Origin: JBNRMR01 sp050942895 | GTDB lineage: Bacteria > Bacillota > Clostridia > Christensenellales > UBA1750 | Direction: 5' to 3' | Assembly: GCA_050942895.1 (NCBI GenBank) | Contig: JBMNOE010000006.1 | Location: 89,760 to 153,759, forward strand | Length of the DNA stretch: 64,000 nt | Part shown: positions 24,889-33,153 of the stretch, piece after piece | Layout: the number at the start of each line of letters is the position of its first letter | Numbering within the stretch: position 1 is the stretch's first letter | Notes under the pieces: model-generated | What the model saw: the letters and a program-made list of their open reading frames with translations, nothing else | Database searches by the model: none | Told to the model about the DNA's origin: nothing | Program-made: the position numbers and the translations under genes

Positions 24889-24927
24889 AATTAACCTCCA
24901 TTTTTCTTTCTTTCATATGATAAAGCG

Positions 24928-25953
24928 TCAAGCCATGGTGCCTTGCATGTCGCTTAGCGATTCATCCTCAAGCCTTCCGGTGCTGCTATAACTCCAAAGC
25001 TGGTTTATGATGTAATTGCCCCTCTCGAAGCCGCCGTTCACAGTCTGTCCGCCGGAAATATGCGGGGTGAGCAGCACATTTTCAAGGCTCATCAGCTCGC
25101 TGTTTTCCGGCAGCGGCTCTGTTTCAAACACATCCAGATAGGCGAATATGCGCTTTGACTTAAGCTCGTCGATAAGCGCAGTTTCGTCCACCACTTGGCC
25201 GCGGGAGGTGTTCACGAACAGTGCGCCGTCCTTCATGAGCGAAAGCTGACGGCGGCCGATCATCCCCCGGGTTTCGGGCAGCATGGGCGCGTGAAGCGAT
25301 ACCACATGGCTTTGGCTCATAAGCTCGTCCAGCGGAACAAGGCTTACGCCCATCCGGCGCGCCGCATCAGGGGAGACAGAGGGGTCATACAGCAAAACCT
25401 TCACGCCGAAGGGCTTAAGCATTCTAATCAGGTTTTTGCCAACATGGGAGGCGCTGACTATGCCGACTGTGAGCATCCAGTTTAGCCGGTAAATCTTTGG
25501 CATAAGCTCGGTTTTTTCGCTCCAGCGGCCCTGGCGGGTCATTGAGTCAAACTCGCCGAAGCGCTTCAGCCAGTAGATGATGCCGCCCAGCGCGGATTCC
25601 GCCACGTCTATGGCTATGATCGGCGCGGCAGTGGCCACCCGTATGCCTCTTCGCCAGACCTCCTCGCTGGTGAAGGCTTTGGGCGTTCCTGCGCCGTGGA
25701 GGATCAGTTTAAGGAAAGGCGCGCTTTCCAGAACATCCTTTGTAAAAACAGGCGTTCCCCAGCAGGTGAAGCAGGCCTCGGCTTTTGCCAGATGCTCTTT
25801 CATGTACTGCTCATCAATCTTCTGCGGGTAGGGGCCCGGGTTCACGATGTCGGCAAAGGTTGAGAGAAAGGACAGATCCTCCTGCCTGAAGGTCCGCCTA
25901 AACATGGTTTCGCTCATCATGATGGCCAGCTTAATCTTTCCATTTATAAGCAT
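24928..25953 (-). CDS. D-isomer-specific 2-hydroxyacid dehydrogenase family protein
   Basis: About 341 aa. The NAD domain has GIVSASHVGKNLIRM at the dinucleotide fold (the usual GxGxxG is altered), then LLYDP. The catalytic Arg is in VNTSRGQVVDE, the Glu in DVFETEPLPE and the His in LTPHISGG. The frame stays open for 72 codons upstream, but MLINGKIKLAIMMSE at 25953 follows GGAAAGGA and is the right start. Likely substrates are hydroxypyruvate, glyoxylate or a sugar-derived keto acid. It is divergent from an AraC regulator and is the first gene of a two-gene operon. Confidence 0.82.
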   Translation of the reverse strand: MLINGKIKLAIMMSETMFRRTFRQEDLSFLSTFADIVNPGPYPQKIDEQYMKEHLAKAEACFTCWGTPVFTKDVLESAPFLKLILHGAGTPKAFTSEEVWRRGIRVATAAPIIAIDVAESALGGIIYWLKRFGEFDSMTRQGRWSEKTELMPKIYRLNWMLTVGIVSASHVGKNLIRMLKPFGVKVLLYDPSVSPDAARRMGVSLVPLDELMSQSHVVSLHAPMLPETRGMIGRRQLSLMKDGALFVNTSRGQVVDETALIDELKSKRIFAYLDVFETEPLPENSELMSLENVLLTPHISGGQTVNGGFERGNYIINQLWSYSSTGRLEDESLSDMQGTMA

Positions 25954-26007
25954 GATGTTTTCCTTTCCGGTTTGCACCGCTTGTTTTTTCGTACCGCATA
26001 TATGGAC

Positions 26008-26016
26008 ATTATAGCA
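26008..26016 (-). promoter_or_regulatory. extended -10 promoter of dehydrogenase operon
   Basis: On the minus strand TGCTATAAT gives a TATAAT box preceded by the extended -10 TG; no good -35 is seen. Transcription would start about 50 bases before the ATG at 25953. Confidence 0.45.
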
Positions 26017-26078
26017 GAAGCGATTAGCAAGCAGGAGACGGATTTTTATCAGATAATGATACCTGGTTAACTTATTTA

Positions 26079-26107
26079 TTGACGGCTGAGCGCTGGGGGG
26101 ATATAAT
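26079..26107 (+). promoter_or_regulatory. promoter of AraC gene, start site predicted on the initiation codon
   Basis: TTGACG (26079-26084), 17-base spacer, TATAAT (26102-26107). The +1 expected seven bases on is A26114, the A of the ATG, so the mRNA may lack a leader. The GGGGGG just before the -10 box lies upstream of the transcript and cannot be a ribosome site if this is correct. Confidence 0.65.
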
Positions 26108-26113
26108 AATCCC

Positions 26114-27040
26114 ATGCTGCTGACAATGTATAGTGAAAACATAAACAGACATCTGGCTATGATCCCCATTGCCGGTGACTTTACCGTTCTTAAGGGAAAA
26201 TCCAGCCAGCCTCATATTCATAAGGTATATCATATTATCTTTATAACCCGCGGGAACGGCAGCCTTGAAAAGGACGGCTCCACTTTGTCTTTGCGCGAGA
26301 CGGATATTATATTGATTAATCCGCAGGAAAAGCATATATTCAAAACCGCGGACGAAATCGAATATTTTTCATTCAACTTCTATCTGCTGGATTTGCAGTA
26401 TATAAGCAGCATTTCTCAGCTTGGCCGCAATCTGAGCAATATCGAATATTTTGAAGCCCATGGTATAACCGAGCCATATGAAACGCTGTTTCCCGTCGGC
26501 CTGGCTGATGGAAAGCTGATATACGGCGAAGGGATATGGCGGGAGATGCTGCTTTTTGCCGCCCAGGTCGACGACTATTTCACCGCCTTCGCCCGCCGCG
26601 CTCCTGTGACCCAGGAATCTCTTTTGGAGATCCAAAAACGCATAATAAACTTCTCGGTTCAGCGGTTGATGCAGATCAACGATCTGATTGCCAATCACTC
26701 GGACGGCCTTAGCCAGAAAGAAAGACGGCTGGTGAAGGCGATAACCGACTATCTTAGTGAGGATATATCAAGATCATTTTCATTGGGCGAACTGGCGGCG
26801 CGGCTTTCATACAGCCCTGTTTACCTCAGCAGATTCTTTCGTGAAAAGACGGGCTTTACCATCAGCGGATATTTGGATCAGCTAAGAATAGGCAAGGGCT
26901 GCGAATACCTAAAGGGCGAGGACTTCACGATAATGCGCATCGCGGAGCTTCTGGGCTACAGTTCTCCAAATCATTTCGGCAAAAACTTCAAAAGACAGAT
27001 GGGGCTAAGCCCTGGAGAGTATCGAAGGGCGAGTAGCTGA
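26114..27040 (+). CDS. AraC-family transcriptional regulator
   Basis: A 308-residue regulator. Residues about 30-110 form a cupin-like sensor (HIHKVYHIIF, LINPQEKHIF), as in sugar-sensing AraC proteins. The C-terminal 100 residues carry two helix-turn-helix units: FSLGELAARLSYSPVYLSRFF and the signature IMRIAELLGYSSPNHFGKNFK followed by GLSPGEYRR. It is divergent from the 2-hydroxyacid dehydrogenase/epimerase operon and presumably controls it. The start ATG 26114 has no ribosome site at proper spacing; an internal ATG at 26126 is the fallback. See the promoter entry for a leaderless interpretation. Confidence 0.87.
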   Translation: MLLTMYSENINRHLAMIPIAGDFTVLKGKSSQPHIHKVYHIIFITRGNGSLEKDGSTLSLRETDIILINPQEKHIFKTADEIEYFSFNFYLLDLQYISSISQLGRNLSNIEYFEAHGITEPYETLFPVGLADGKLIYGEGIWREMLLFAAQVDDYFTAFARRAPVTQESLLEIQKRIINFSVQRLMQINDLIANHSDGLSQKERRLVKAITDYLSEDISRSFSLGELAARLSYSPVYLSRFFREKTGFTISGYLDQLRIGKGCEYLKGEDFTIMRIAELLGYSSPNHFGKNFKRQMGLSPGEYRRASS

Positions 27041-27074
27041 TCACAACAGTGGAAGAAATAAAAACAAGCTGAAC

Positions 27075-27106
27075 AAAACGGCGGAGATTCCCATCCGCCG
27101 TTTTTC
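27075..27106. terminator. terminator after AraC gene
   Basis: AAAACGGCGGA (27075-27085) pairs with TCCGCCGTTTT (27094-27104), with T-rich sequence on both sides. A short tandem repeat of TCTTTCTTTA follows (about 27100-27132). Confidence 0.8.
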
Positions 27107-27157
27107 TTTATCTTTCTTTATCTTTCTTTACTTCCTTGCTTTGCCGCAGCCAAGGAC

Positions 27158-28729
27158 CTACAAAAGCTTTACGCGCACCACTTTGCAGGCCGTGGTCACC
27201 CAGAAGCCGCCAAACACGACCTCGTCACCGTTTCTGCGGCGGTCACATACGAACTCGCCGCTTTCGTCAAAATGCCCCTCCTCCACAGACAGGAACTCGC
27301 ATGCCTGCATATCCCTGTCCACCAGGTTCCAGGCAGGGCTGGACTTGGGCGAAAGCCGTAGGTTAAAGTTCCCCGCGAGATATAAAAGATCCGGCGCGGC
27401 CTCGAAAATCAGCCCCCGCTGCCAGGGCTCGCCAATTTCGGGCGTGGGATTTCTATAATCGCGGCGGAGATCTCTGGGACCGGAGGCGATGTATGGAACG
27501 CAGCCGATATAGCGCTCGAACTCGTAAAAATCCGAGGGGATGTCATAGTCCTGGACGACCGAGTGGATGCGCCCTGTGCCCCTGTAGCGGTAAAGCAGGG
27601 GAAGCGCTGCCCTGAGGGAATGAAAGCTGTCTGCAAGGGGGCGGCATCTTTCAAGCAGGCCGCCGTCATCATTAAGCATGGACTCGGCACCGAAGATGCT
27701 GTAGCCCACGCAGTTCTTATTGCCGACGGCGTAGAAAAGATAACGGGCGTTCTTGGCTGATGACGAGGACTCAGGCACCATCAGCGGATTGTCAGGCCTG
27801 TCGTATATGTCGCAAAGCTTTTTATAATGCTCATAGTTTTGGGTGTATATGTCCGGGGCGATTATGTCGATTGACTTGGCCGCCCACTTCCAGACCGGGA
27901 GCGTCAAGGGGATGGCGCCGCCTGAAGGGTAGTTGATGCCGGGAACGCGCCAGGGGTGTTCAGCCACCCAGACATTCACCAGCATGGGAAGATCATATTC
28001 CGCCTTGCCTGCAGCAGCCACATGGTCGATGTACTTCGCCATGGCCATGGCTTCGCAAAGCTCCGGGCCCCTAAGGCCGAAGCACTCGCCCCAACTGCCT
28101 TCTTCCAAAGTGCCGTTTTTTTCCCATATGCTTCGGGCTTCGCAGGGGGGTTCTTTGCGCAGGAAGCTGATGAGTTCCCCGGGGACATCTTCCAAGTGGG
28201 CTTTCCTTGCGGCGGGGGAATAGTCCTTATCGGTGCGCAGTGTGCCGGGCTCGTTTTGCACCTGCACGGCGATGACCGTTTGCTCCTGTTCGTCGTATTT
28301 CCGCAAAAAGGCCATCAGCCCGGCGAAGGCCCTGGCATCGGCATCACGGTTGTCTTCGCAGAAAAGGCTCAAGTCCCATACGGGTACGCTCTCGGCGGAG
28401 AGCACCCTTTTGAAGCGCTCAGTATCCTTTTTTATATAGTCGGGGCAGTAGTGCATCTCGCCGTTTTTCCAGCTTGCAAACCAGAGGACGATAAGCTTAA
28501 GCCCGTTATGCCGGCAGAGGTCTATCATGTCTTTTGCCATTGAGAAGTCAAAAACCCCCTCCTGCGGCTCCACGATATTCCAATAAACCGGCGCTTCCAA
28601 AGTGTTGCAGCCCGCCAGCAGCGCAGCCCTCACTGCATTGCCCAGCTCTTTTTTGCTGTAGGAGCTGGAGTTATGGGCCTGAGCTCCAATGGGGAAAAAG
28701 GGCTTGCCCTTCACGAGAAAACCATCCAT
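27158..28729 (-). CDS. Glycoside hydrolase, GH35/GH42-like beta-galactosidase
   Basis: A 523-residue (beta/alpha)8 clan-A glycosidase. The acid/base Glu is E160 in VQVQNEPG and the probable nucleophile is E320 in LMVPESSSS; the N-terminus (FFPIGAQAHN, then LEAPVYWNIVEPQEG and FDF) is typical of GH35/GH42. The C-terminal domain (about 400-523) resembles the DUF5597-type beta domain often attached to such enzymes. No signal peptide is present, so it acts in the cytoplasm on imported oligosaccharides. Exact linkage and sugar are unknown. It starts with ATG at 28729 and is followed by a terminator shared with the araC gene. Confidence 0.8.
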   Translation of the reverse strand: MDGFLVKGKPFFPIGAQAHNSSSYSKKELGNAVRAALLAGCNTLEAPVYWNIVEPQEGVFDFSMAKDMIDLCRHNGLKLIVLWFASWKNGEMHYCPDYIKKDTERFKRVLSAESVPVWDLSLFCEDNRDADARAFAGLMAFLRKYDEQEQTVIAVQVQNEPGTLRTDKDYSPAARKAHLEDVPGELISFLRKEPPCEARSIWEKNGTLEEGSWGECFGLRGPELCEAMAMAKYIDHVAAAGKAEYDLPMLVNVWVAEHPWRVPGINYPSGGAIPLTLPVWKWAAKSIDIIAPDIYTQNYEHYKKLCDIYDRPDNPLMVPESSSSAKNARYLFYAVGNKNCVGYSIFGAESMLNDDGGLLERCRPLADSFHSLRAALPLLYRYRGTGRIHSVVQDYDIPSDFYEFERYIGCVPYIASGPRDLRRDYRNPTPEIGEPWQRGLIFEAAPDLLYLAGNFNLRLSPKSSPAWNLVDRDMQACEFLSVEEGHFDESGEFVCDRRRNGDEVVFGGFWVTTACKVVRVKLL

Positions 28730-28874
28730 ATTGCTGCCTCCATTCTTGTTCGAAGCTTCTTTGTTTTCATTTATAATAGCATTGTATCACAAAGTGCTTT
28801 TGCAGTAAATGGGAGCAGTTAAACATCATGGAGAGGCAGGCCTTATAGATAATCCGTCATATTCTTCCACTCCT

Positions 28875-29413
28875 TTATGCGCAGATGGGGAAATCAGCAG
28901 CGGCCTTATTCCATCTGTCCCTGTAAAAGCAGTCGATATCGCTGTCATACCAGATGGGAAACAGCCAGCCCGGCTGCAGCCTTCGGATATCCGCATACGG
29001 GTTATCGCCGCAATACCATGCTTCCCGGGGGAGGATGTCCGCTTTATTCAGGGCAAGCTGGAATATCGGAGGGTTGGGCTTGCACACCAGGTATTTGCTT
29101 GATGTGATTATGAAATAGAAGCGGTTCTTCGGAAATAGCCGGCCGATCCTTTGCGAAAGGGCGCTTTGCGGCCAGCCAATATTGCTGATGACGGCGCTTT
29201 TCATTCCCGGCTCATTTTGATTTCAAGCATCTGGGCGGCTCCGGGCATGGCCTGCCCCGGACAGGCGGCCTCAATATAGAGGACTTCCGTCTCTTGCATT
29301 GAAACACCCAGCTCGAAGCCGAAGCTTTCAAAGGTCAGGCGAATGATTTGCCACTGGTGCGGCTCAAAGCCCCTTTTGCGAACCGGCTGAGACTTCATTT
29401 TTGGAAGGTTCAT
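28875..29413 (-). pseudogene. HAD-superfamily hydrolase remnant, split into two frames
   Basis: Two short frames together match one HAD phosphatase. The upstream frame (29413 to 29201, 70 aa) has cap-like sequence ending PGAAQMLEIKMSRE; the downstream frame (29204 to 28875, 109 aa) continues as MKSAVISNIGWPQ, VCKPNPPIFQLAL (motif III Lys) and WYCGDNPYADI (motif IV). They overlap as ATGA. The nucleophile motif DxDxT is missing from the N-terminus, although AAAGGAGGAGCGCC precedes the first ATG. A truncated and frameshifted gene is most likely; a translationally coupled split protein is the alternative. Confidence 0.6.
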
Positions 29414-29487
29414 GGCGCTCCTCCTTTGGTAAGTTATTTAATATGAAGAGATGAATGTGCACCGGGTGGCCATAGTCGATGTTTTAA

Positions 29488-29516
29488 TTGCGTTGGCATA
29501 TCATCTATGTTATACT
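29488..29516 (+). promoter_or_regulatory. promoter of ADP-ribosylglycohydrolase-like gene
   Basis: TTGCGT (29488-29493), 17-base spacer, TATACT (29511-29516); the ATG is at 29594, about 70 bases after the expected start. Confidence 0.5.
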
Positions 29517-29593
29517 GGCATACATTATTGTGACATAGAAAGAGCGCATAAAGCTTTTGCGAAATAAAGTCAACACCTGGAAGGAGCCAAACA

Positions 29594-31522
29594 ATGACAC
29601 TTTCTTATGAGCTGTACTTCGACAAGGTTTTCGGATGCTGGCTGGGGAAAAGCTTCTGCGGAACCATGGGCGCTCCTTTTGAAGGGCGAAAGGAATTGTT
29701 TTCATACGAATATGACGAAAAATCAATAGAAACAATGGCGCCAAACGATGATCTGGATTTGCAGATATTATGGTTGGAGGTCTTAGAGAGAAAAGGCCTT
29801 AACATTTCTTCAAGGGACTTAGCAAAAGCATTTTACGAAAACTGCCCCTATTCTCCGGGCGAGTATGCCGTCTTTAAATCCAATTATGAAAACGGCGTTA
29901 TGCCGCCCTACTCCGGAAGCTTTAACAACAGTTATTATTTTAACGGAATGGGTTGCCCAATACGAAGTGAAATTTGGGCATGCATCGCCCCGGGGGCTCC
30001 TGAGATTGCAAAAAAATACTGCATTATGGACGGCTTTATGGATCATGAAGCTGAATCTGTGGAGGCTGAAATATATTTTGCCGCCATTGAGAGCATGGCC
30101 TTTTTCTGTAATGATTTAAACGAGCTGCTCAAAGAGGGGCTAAAACATATAAACAGAGGAAGCAGATTGTTTAAAATGATTGAGGATGTCATCGATTGGT
30201 GTGAGAAATTTGAGGATTTCCGCGCTGTAAGGGAGCTTTTAATCAGGCATTACGGGCATCCGGATTGCACTAATCTTTTTCAAAATATAGGTATTACCAT
30301 CTTTTCTTTAATTCTGGGGAAGGGCGATGTTTTAAAAAGCACTATGATGGCCCTTAACGCCGGGTTTGACACAGACTGCACATGTGCGAGCGTAGGCGCA
30401 GTGTTGGGGATCATAAAAGGAGCGAAATTTTTGGAGGAGCAATGCGGCTTTAGAGATAACGGCTATATTTTGGGTGTTGAGGCGGAAAGGAAAGATCTCA
30501 GCATCAAGACTCTGGCAAAAGATACTTGCGCCGTGGGTGTGTCTGTGGGCAAGGAGCTTGAAGGCGGAATTGAGATAAAAGATTATCCGAAGGATTTAAA
30601 GCATGTGGATAATGCCCAAAGGCCGGGCTTTGAATTTGAAATTATCTATGATGGCAAGCCCGCAATTGCCCCCGGGGAATCAAAAAGGCTGGAGCTGATA
30701 TTTCTTGCGGATAAGGAATGCTTAGGCAAGAAAGCTGTGCTCAGCTTAAGCTTACCCCCGGGCTGGGGGGCACGGTTTGACAAAAGCATTCGCCTTTGTG
30801 AAAAAAACCATGTTGAAATTATTATCTCGGTGGATGAAAAGATAGAAAAACTAAACAGGGGGAATTTGATAGACGCCTCTCTTTCATGGGAAGGCGCGGA
30901 GCAAGGCTTCAGCTTCGGGCTGTACGGGGCTGCTCTTTGGAGAATGTACGGCCCGTTTTACGACAACTTTATAGCTCTCCCCGACATAAACTTTTGGGAG
31001 TCATATTACCCCTTTATAGAAGGTGATAGTCAGGATGAAATTTTCAACAGGACAAGGCAGTATCATCTTAATCTGTTTTCAAATCTGGGCAAAGATTATT
31101 TAAAAGAGGAGAGGTTCGCTCCGGCTGAAAACATTTTCACATATGAAGACAAGTTTGAACTTGGGCAAATTTTAGGATTTGAAGGAAGCTGCTGCGTTTA
31201 TTTGGAAAGGGAGTTTGAATATTTCGGGGAAAGCTCGCCCATGATGATAATCGGGAATTCATCGCCATATAAGCTTTGGCTGAACGGTGAAATGATTGCA
31301 GATTCTGAAGGCTATGATTATTGGACAGGCGAAAACAAGCATATTTGCAATGTTTCTTTAAAGCAGGGCAAAAATAAAATGCTCATTAAGCTCATAAGAA
31401 CCGGAAAGAGCTGTGAGTTCAGCCTGCGCTATACAAAAAATGCATTGTTTGCAAACCAAATTACGGATTTCACGTCTTTAAGCCCTATCTATTACGCGAA
31501 AGAATTGCAAAGTGAAACTTAG
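29594..31522 (+). CDS. ADP-ribosylglycohydrolase-fold protein with C-terminal beta-sandwich
   Basis: A 642-residue protein. Residues 1-310 are an ADP-ribosylglycohydrolase-like all-helical domain: GCWLGKSFCGTMGAPFEG at the N-terminus, PNDDLDLQ for the first metal aspartates and GFDTDCTCASVGAVLG for the second set. The C-terminal 300 residues look like beta domains; a region with YKLWLNGEMI and SLKQGKNKMLIKL is typical of sandwich domains appended to carbohydrate-active enzymes. This arrangement in a sugar-degradation setting suggests a glycosidase rather than removal of ADP-ribose from proteins, but that is inference. It starts behind AAGGAGCCAAACA. Confidence 0.75.
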   Translation: MTLSYELYFDKVFGCWLGKSFCGTMGAPFEGRKELFSYEYDEKSIETMAPNDDLDLQILWLEVLERKGLNISSRDLAKAFYENCPYSPGEYAVFKSNYENGVMPPYSGSFNNSYYFNGMGCPIRSEIWACIAPGAPEIAKKYCIMDGFMDHEAESVEAEIYFAAIESMAFFCNDLNELLKEGLKHINRGSRLFKMIEDVIDWCEKFEDFRAVRELLIRHYGHPDCTNLFQNIGITIFSLILGKGDVLKSTMMALNAGFDTDCTCASVGAVLGIIKGAKFLEEQCGFRDNGYILGVEAERKDLSIKTLAKDTCAVGVSVGKELEGGIEIKDYPKDLKHVDNAQRPGFEFEIIYDGKPAIAPGESKRLELIFLADKECLGKKAVLSLSLPPGWGARFDKSIRLCEKNHVEIIISVDEKIEKLNRGNLIDASLSWEGAEQGFSFGLYGAALWRMYGPFYDNFIALPDINFWESYYPFIEGDSQDEIFNRTRQYHLNLFSNLGKDYLKEERFAPAENIFTYEDKFELGQILGFEGSCCVYLEREFEYFGESSPMMIIGNSSPYKLWLNGEMIADSEGYDYWTGENKHICNVSLKQGKNKMLIKLIRTGKSCEFSLRYTKNALFANQITDFTSLSPIYYAKELQSET

Positions 31523-31554
31523 GAGCATACTGCAAGCACAAAGCAGCCGCATCG

Positions 31555-31582
31555 AAAGCCACTATATATAGGGGCTTTTTTT
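31555..31582 (+). terminator. terminator
   Basis: AAAGCC (31555-31560) pairs with GGCTTT (31573-31578) around a TATATATA loop, followed by seven T in total. The remaining 250 bases up to 31832 show no gene. Confidence 0.65.
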
Positions 31583-31832
31583 CTATGAACTTCAAAGAAA
31601 AACAGCAGAAAAATATTATAGCAAAAAATATGACAGATGCCTTAGCCGCTTGATTTGCCGGCTCATTAATAACGCTGCTAAAGTCGGCTCTTTATGATAG
31701 AATATAAGATATCTGCATAGCTAATATGGCTAACCTGAAAGAATGTCGGCTGAAATTTGCTGTATATCATGCGCAAAGGACTGATTCCGAGATGTTTATC
31801 GAATGCAGTTTTTAAAATAAGGAGGCTTTTAA

Positions 31833-32621
31833 GTGGATGCGGTTGATTATATCGCCCGGTATTATCAAAACTATGATGAGGACGGCAGGCTTGGCACCCG
31901 CCATGGAATGGTGGAGTTTCTTACCACCATGCGCTACATTGAAAGATATATAAAGCCCGGCATGAAGGTCATAGAGATAGGCGCCGGAACGGGAAGGTAC
32001 AGCCATGCTCTTGCCCACAGGGGCTTTCATGTGGACGCGGTGGAGCTGGTGGAGCACAATATCGGCATTTTCAAGGGACATATGACACAAGGGGAAAGGG
32101 TGACCATCTGCCAGGGGAATGCCACCGATCTTTCCGCCTTTGGCGATGAAAGCTACGATATTACCCTGCTGCTGGGGCCCATGTATCATCTTTTTGAGAG
32201 AGAGGAGCAGCTAAAGGCCCTTTCGGAGGCCTTGCGGGTGACGAAAAAGGGCGGCATAGTCTACGCTGCCTACTGCGCAATGGACGCGTCGATTTTAGGC
32301 CATGGCTTCATTCGCGGCCACATTCACGAGATTCTTGAAAAGTGCATGCTTGATCTGAAAACCTTTACCGCAAGCTCTAATCCCTGGGATATATTCGAGC
32401 TTTACCGCAAGGAGGATATCGACGGGCTGATGGAAAATTTTGCTGCGCGAAGGCTGCATTATGTGGCTTCGGACGGCTACGCCAACCACATGCGGGAAAC
32501 CCTCGCGAACATGGACGAAAAGACATTCGATTTATTCATGAAGTACCACTTCGTGACCTGCGAAAGAGGTGATATGGTCGGGCTTTCCCACCATGTGCTG
32601 GATATATTTAAAAAGGAATGA
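31833..32621 (+). CDS. Class I SAM-dependent methyltransferase
   Basis: A 262-residue protein starting at GTG 31833 after AAGGAGGCTTTTAA. Motif I is VIEIGAGTGRYSHAL; the following strand gives VDAVELVEHN and motif II/III regions are SYDITLLLGPMYHL and ALRVTKKGGIVYAAY. The C-terminal third (GHIHEILEKCML to the FKKE end) is typical of a Firmicutes methyltransferase family of unknown substrate, sometimes found near resistance or tailoring genes. It stands alone here. Confidence 0.75.
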   Translation: MDAVDYIARYYQNYDEDGRLGTRHGMVEFLTTMRYIERYIKPGMKVIEIGAGTGRYSHALAHRGFHVDAVELVEHNIGIFKGHMTQGERVTICQGNATDLSAFGDESYDITLLLGPMYHLFEREEQLKALSEALRVTKKGGIVYAAYCAMDASILGHGFIRGHIHEILEKCMLDLKTFTASSNPWDIFELYRKEDIDGLMENFAARRLHYVASDGYANHMRETLANMDEKTFDLFMKYHFVTCERGDMVGLSHHVLDIFKKE

Positions 32622-33060
32622 TGCGCCAATACGCATAGAGGGCAGGAAGAACTTGCGCAAATGCAAGTCGGCTCAAAGACGGCTTCATTTTGGAAAAAGA
32701 TATTATAGAAAAATTTTCTTTTTTAAAATATTTTCTTCCAAATATATGCTATAATTATTACAAGCATATAAATTTGCGAATTAATGGCTTTGCATGAACA
32801 TTCATAGAAAATGTTAATATATACGATGACGGTGCATTTATATAAATACTTATACAGCATTTACACATGAAAAGAAAACGGACGAACTGGCGGAGGAGGG
32901 CTGCCGGGCCGGCTTAGCGCAGCGTTATTCCCATGTTTTTCACGCTTTGTAAGTAACTATTGCTATTGACCAATTTCAATTAATGTGGTAGCATTTTTTA
33001 ATAAAAATAGAATCCTGTAATACAGGATTGTGTGCCGGGCATTTTCTGGCGCAGCAGACG
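32622..33060. other. A/T-rich intergenic region with a 19-base palindrome
   Basis: No gene in about 530 bases. The main feature is AATCCTGT-AAT-ACAGGATT at 33011-33029, a perfect 8-bp inverted repeat with a 3-base centre, 38 bases before the -35 box of the transport operon; it could be an operator or a short hairpin. A second possible promoter (TTGACC near 32968, TAGCAT 17 bases on) lies just upstream of it. Confidence 0.4.
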
Positions 33061-33066
33061 CTTATA

Positions 33067-33095
33067 TTGACAATTAATATGTTATAATGTATTAT
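33067..33095 (+). promoter_or_regulatory. promoter of the peptide/glycan ABC operon
   Basis: TTGACA (33067-33072), 17-base spacer, TATTAT (33090-33095), a strong sigma-A match. The first ATG is at 33154. It probably drives 33154 to 41991. Confidence 0.7.
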
Positions 33096-33153
33096 AAAAT
33101 AATGCCTTCGCTTTTTTTGGAAGGCTGTCTACATATAAAAAGGTGGTCAAGCA

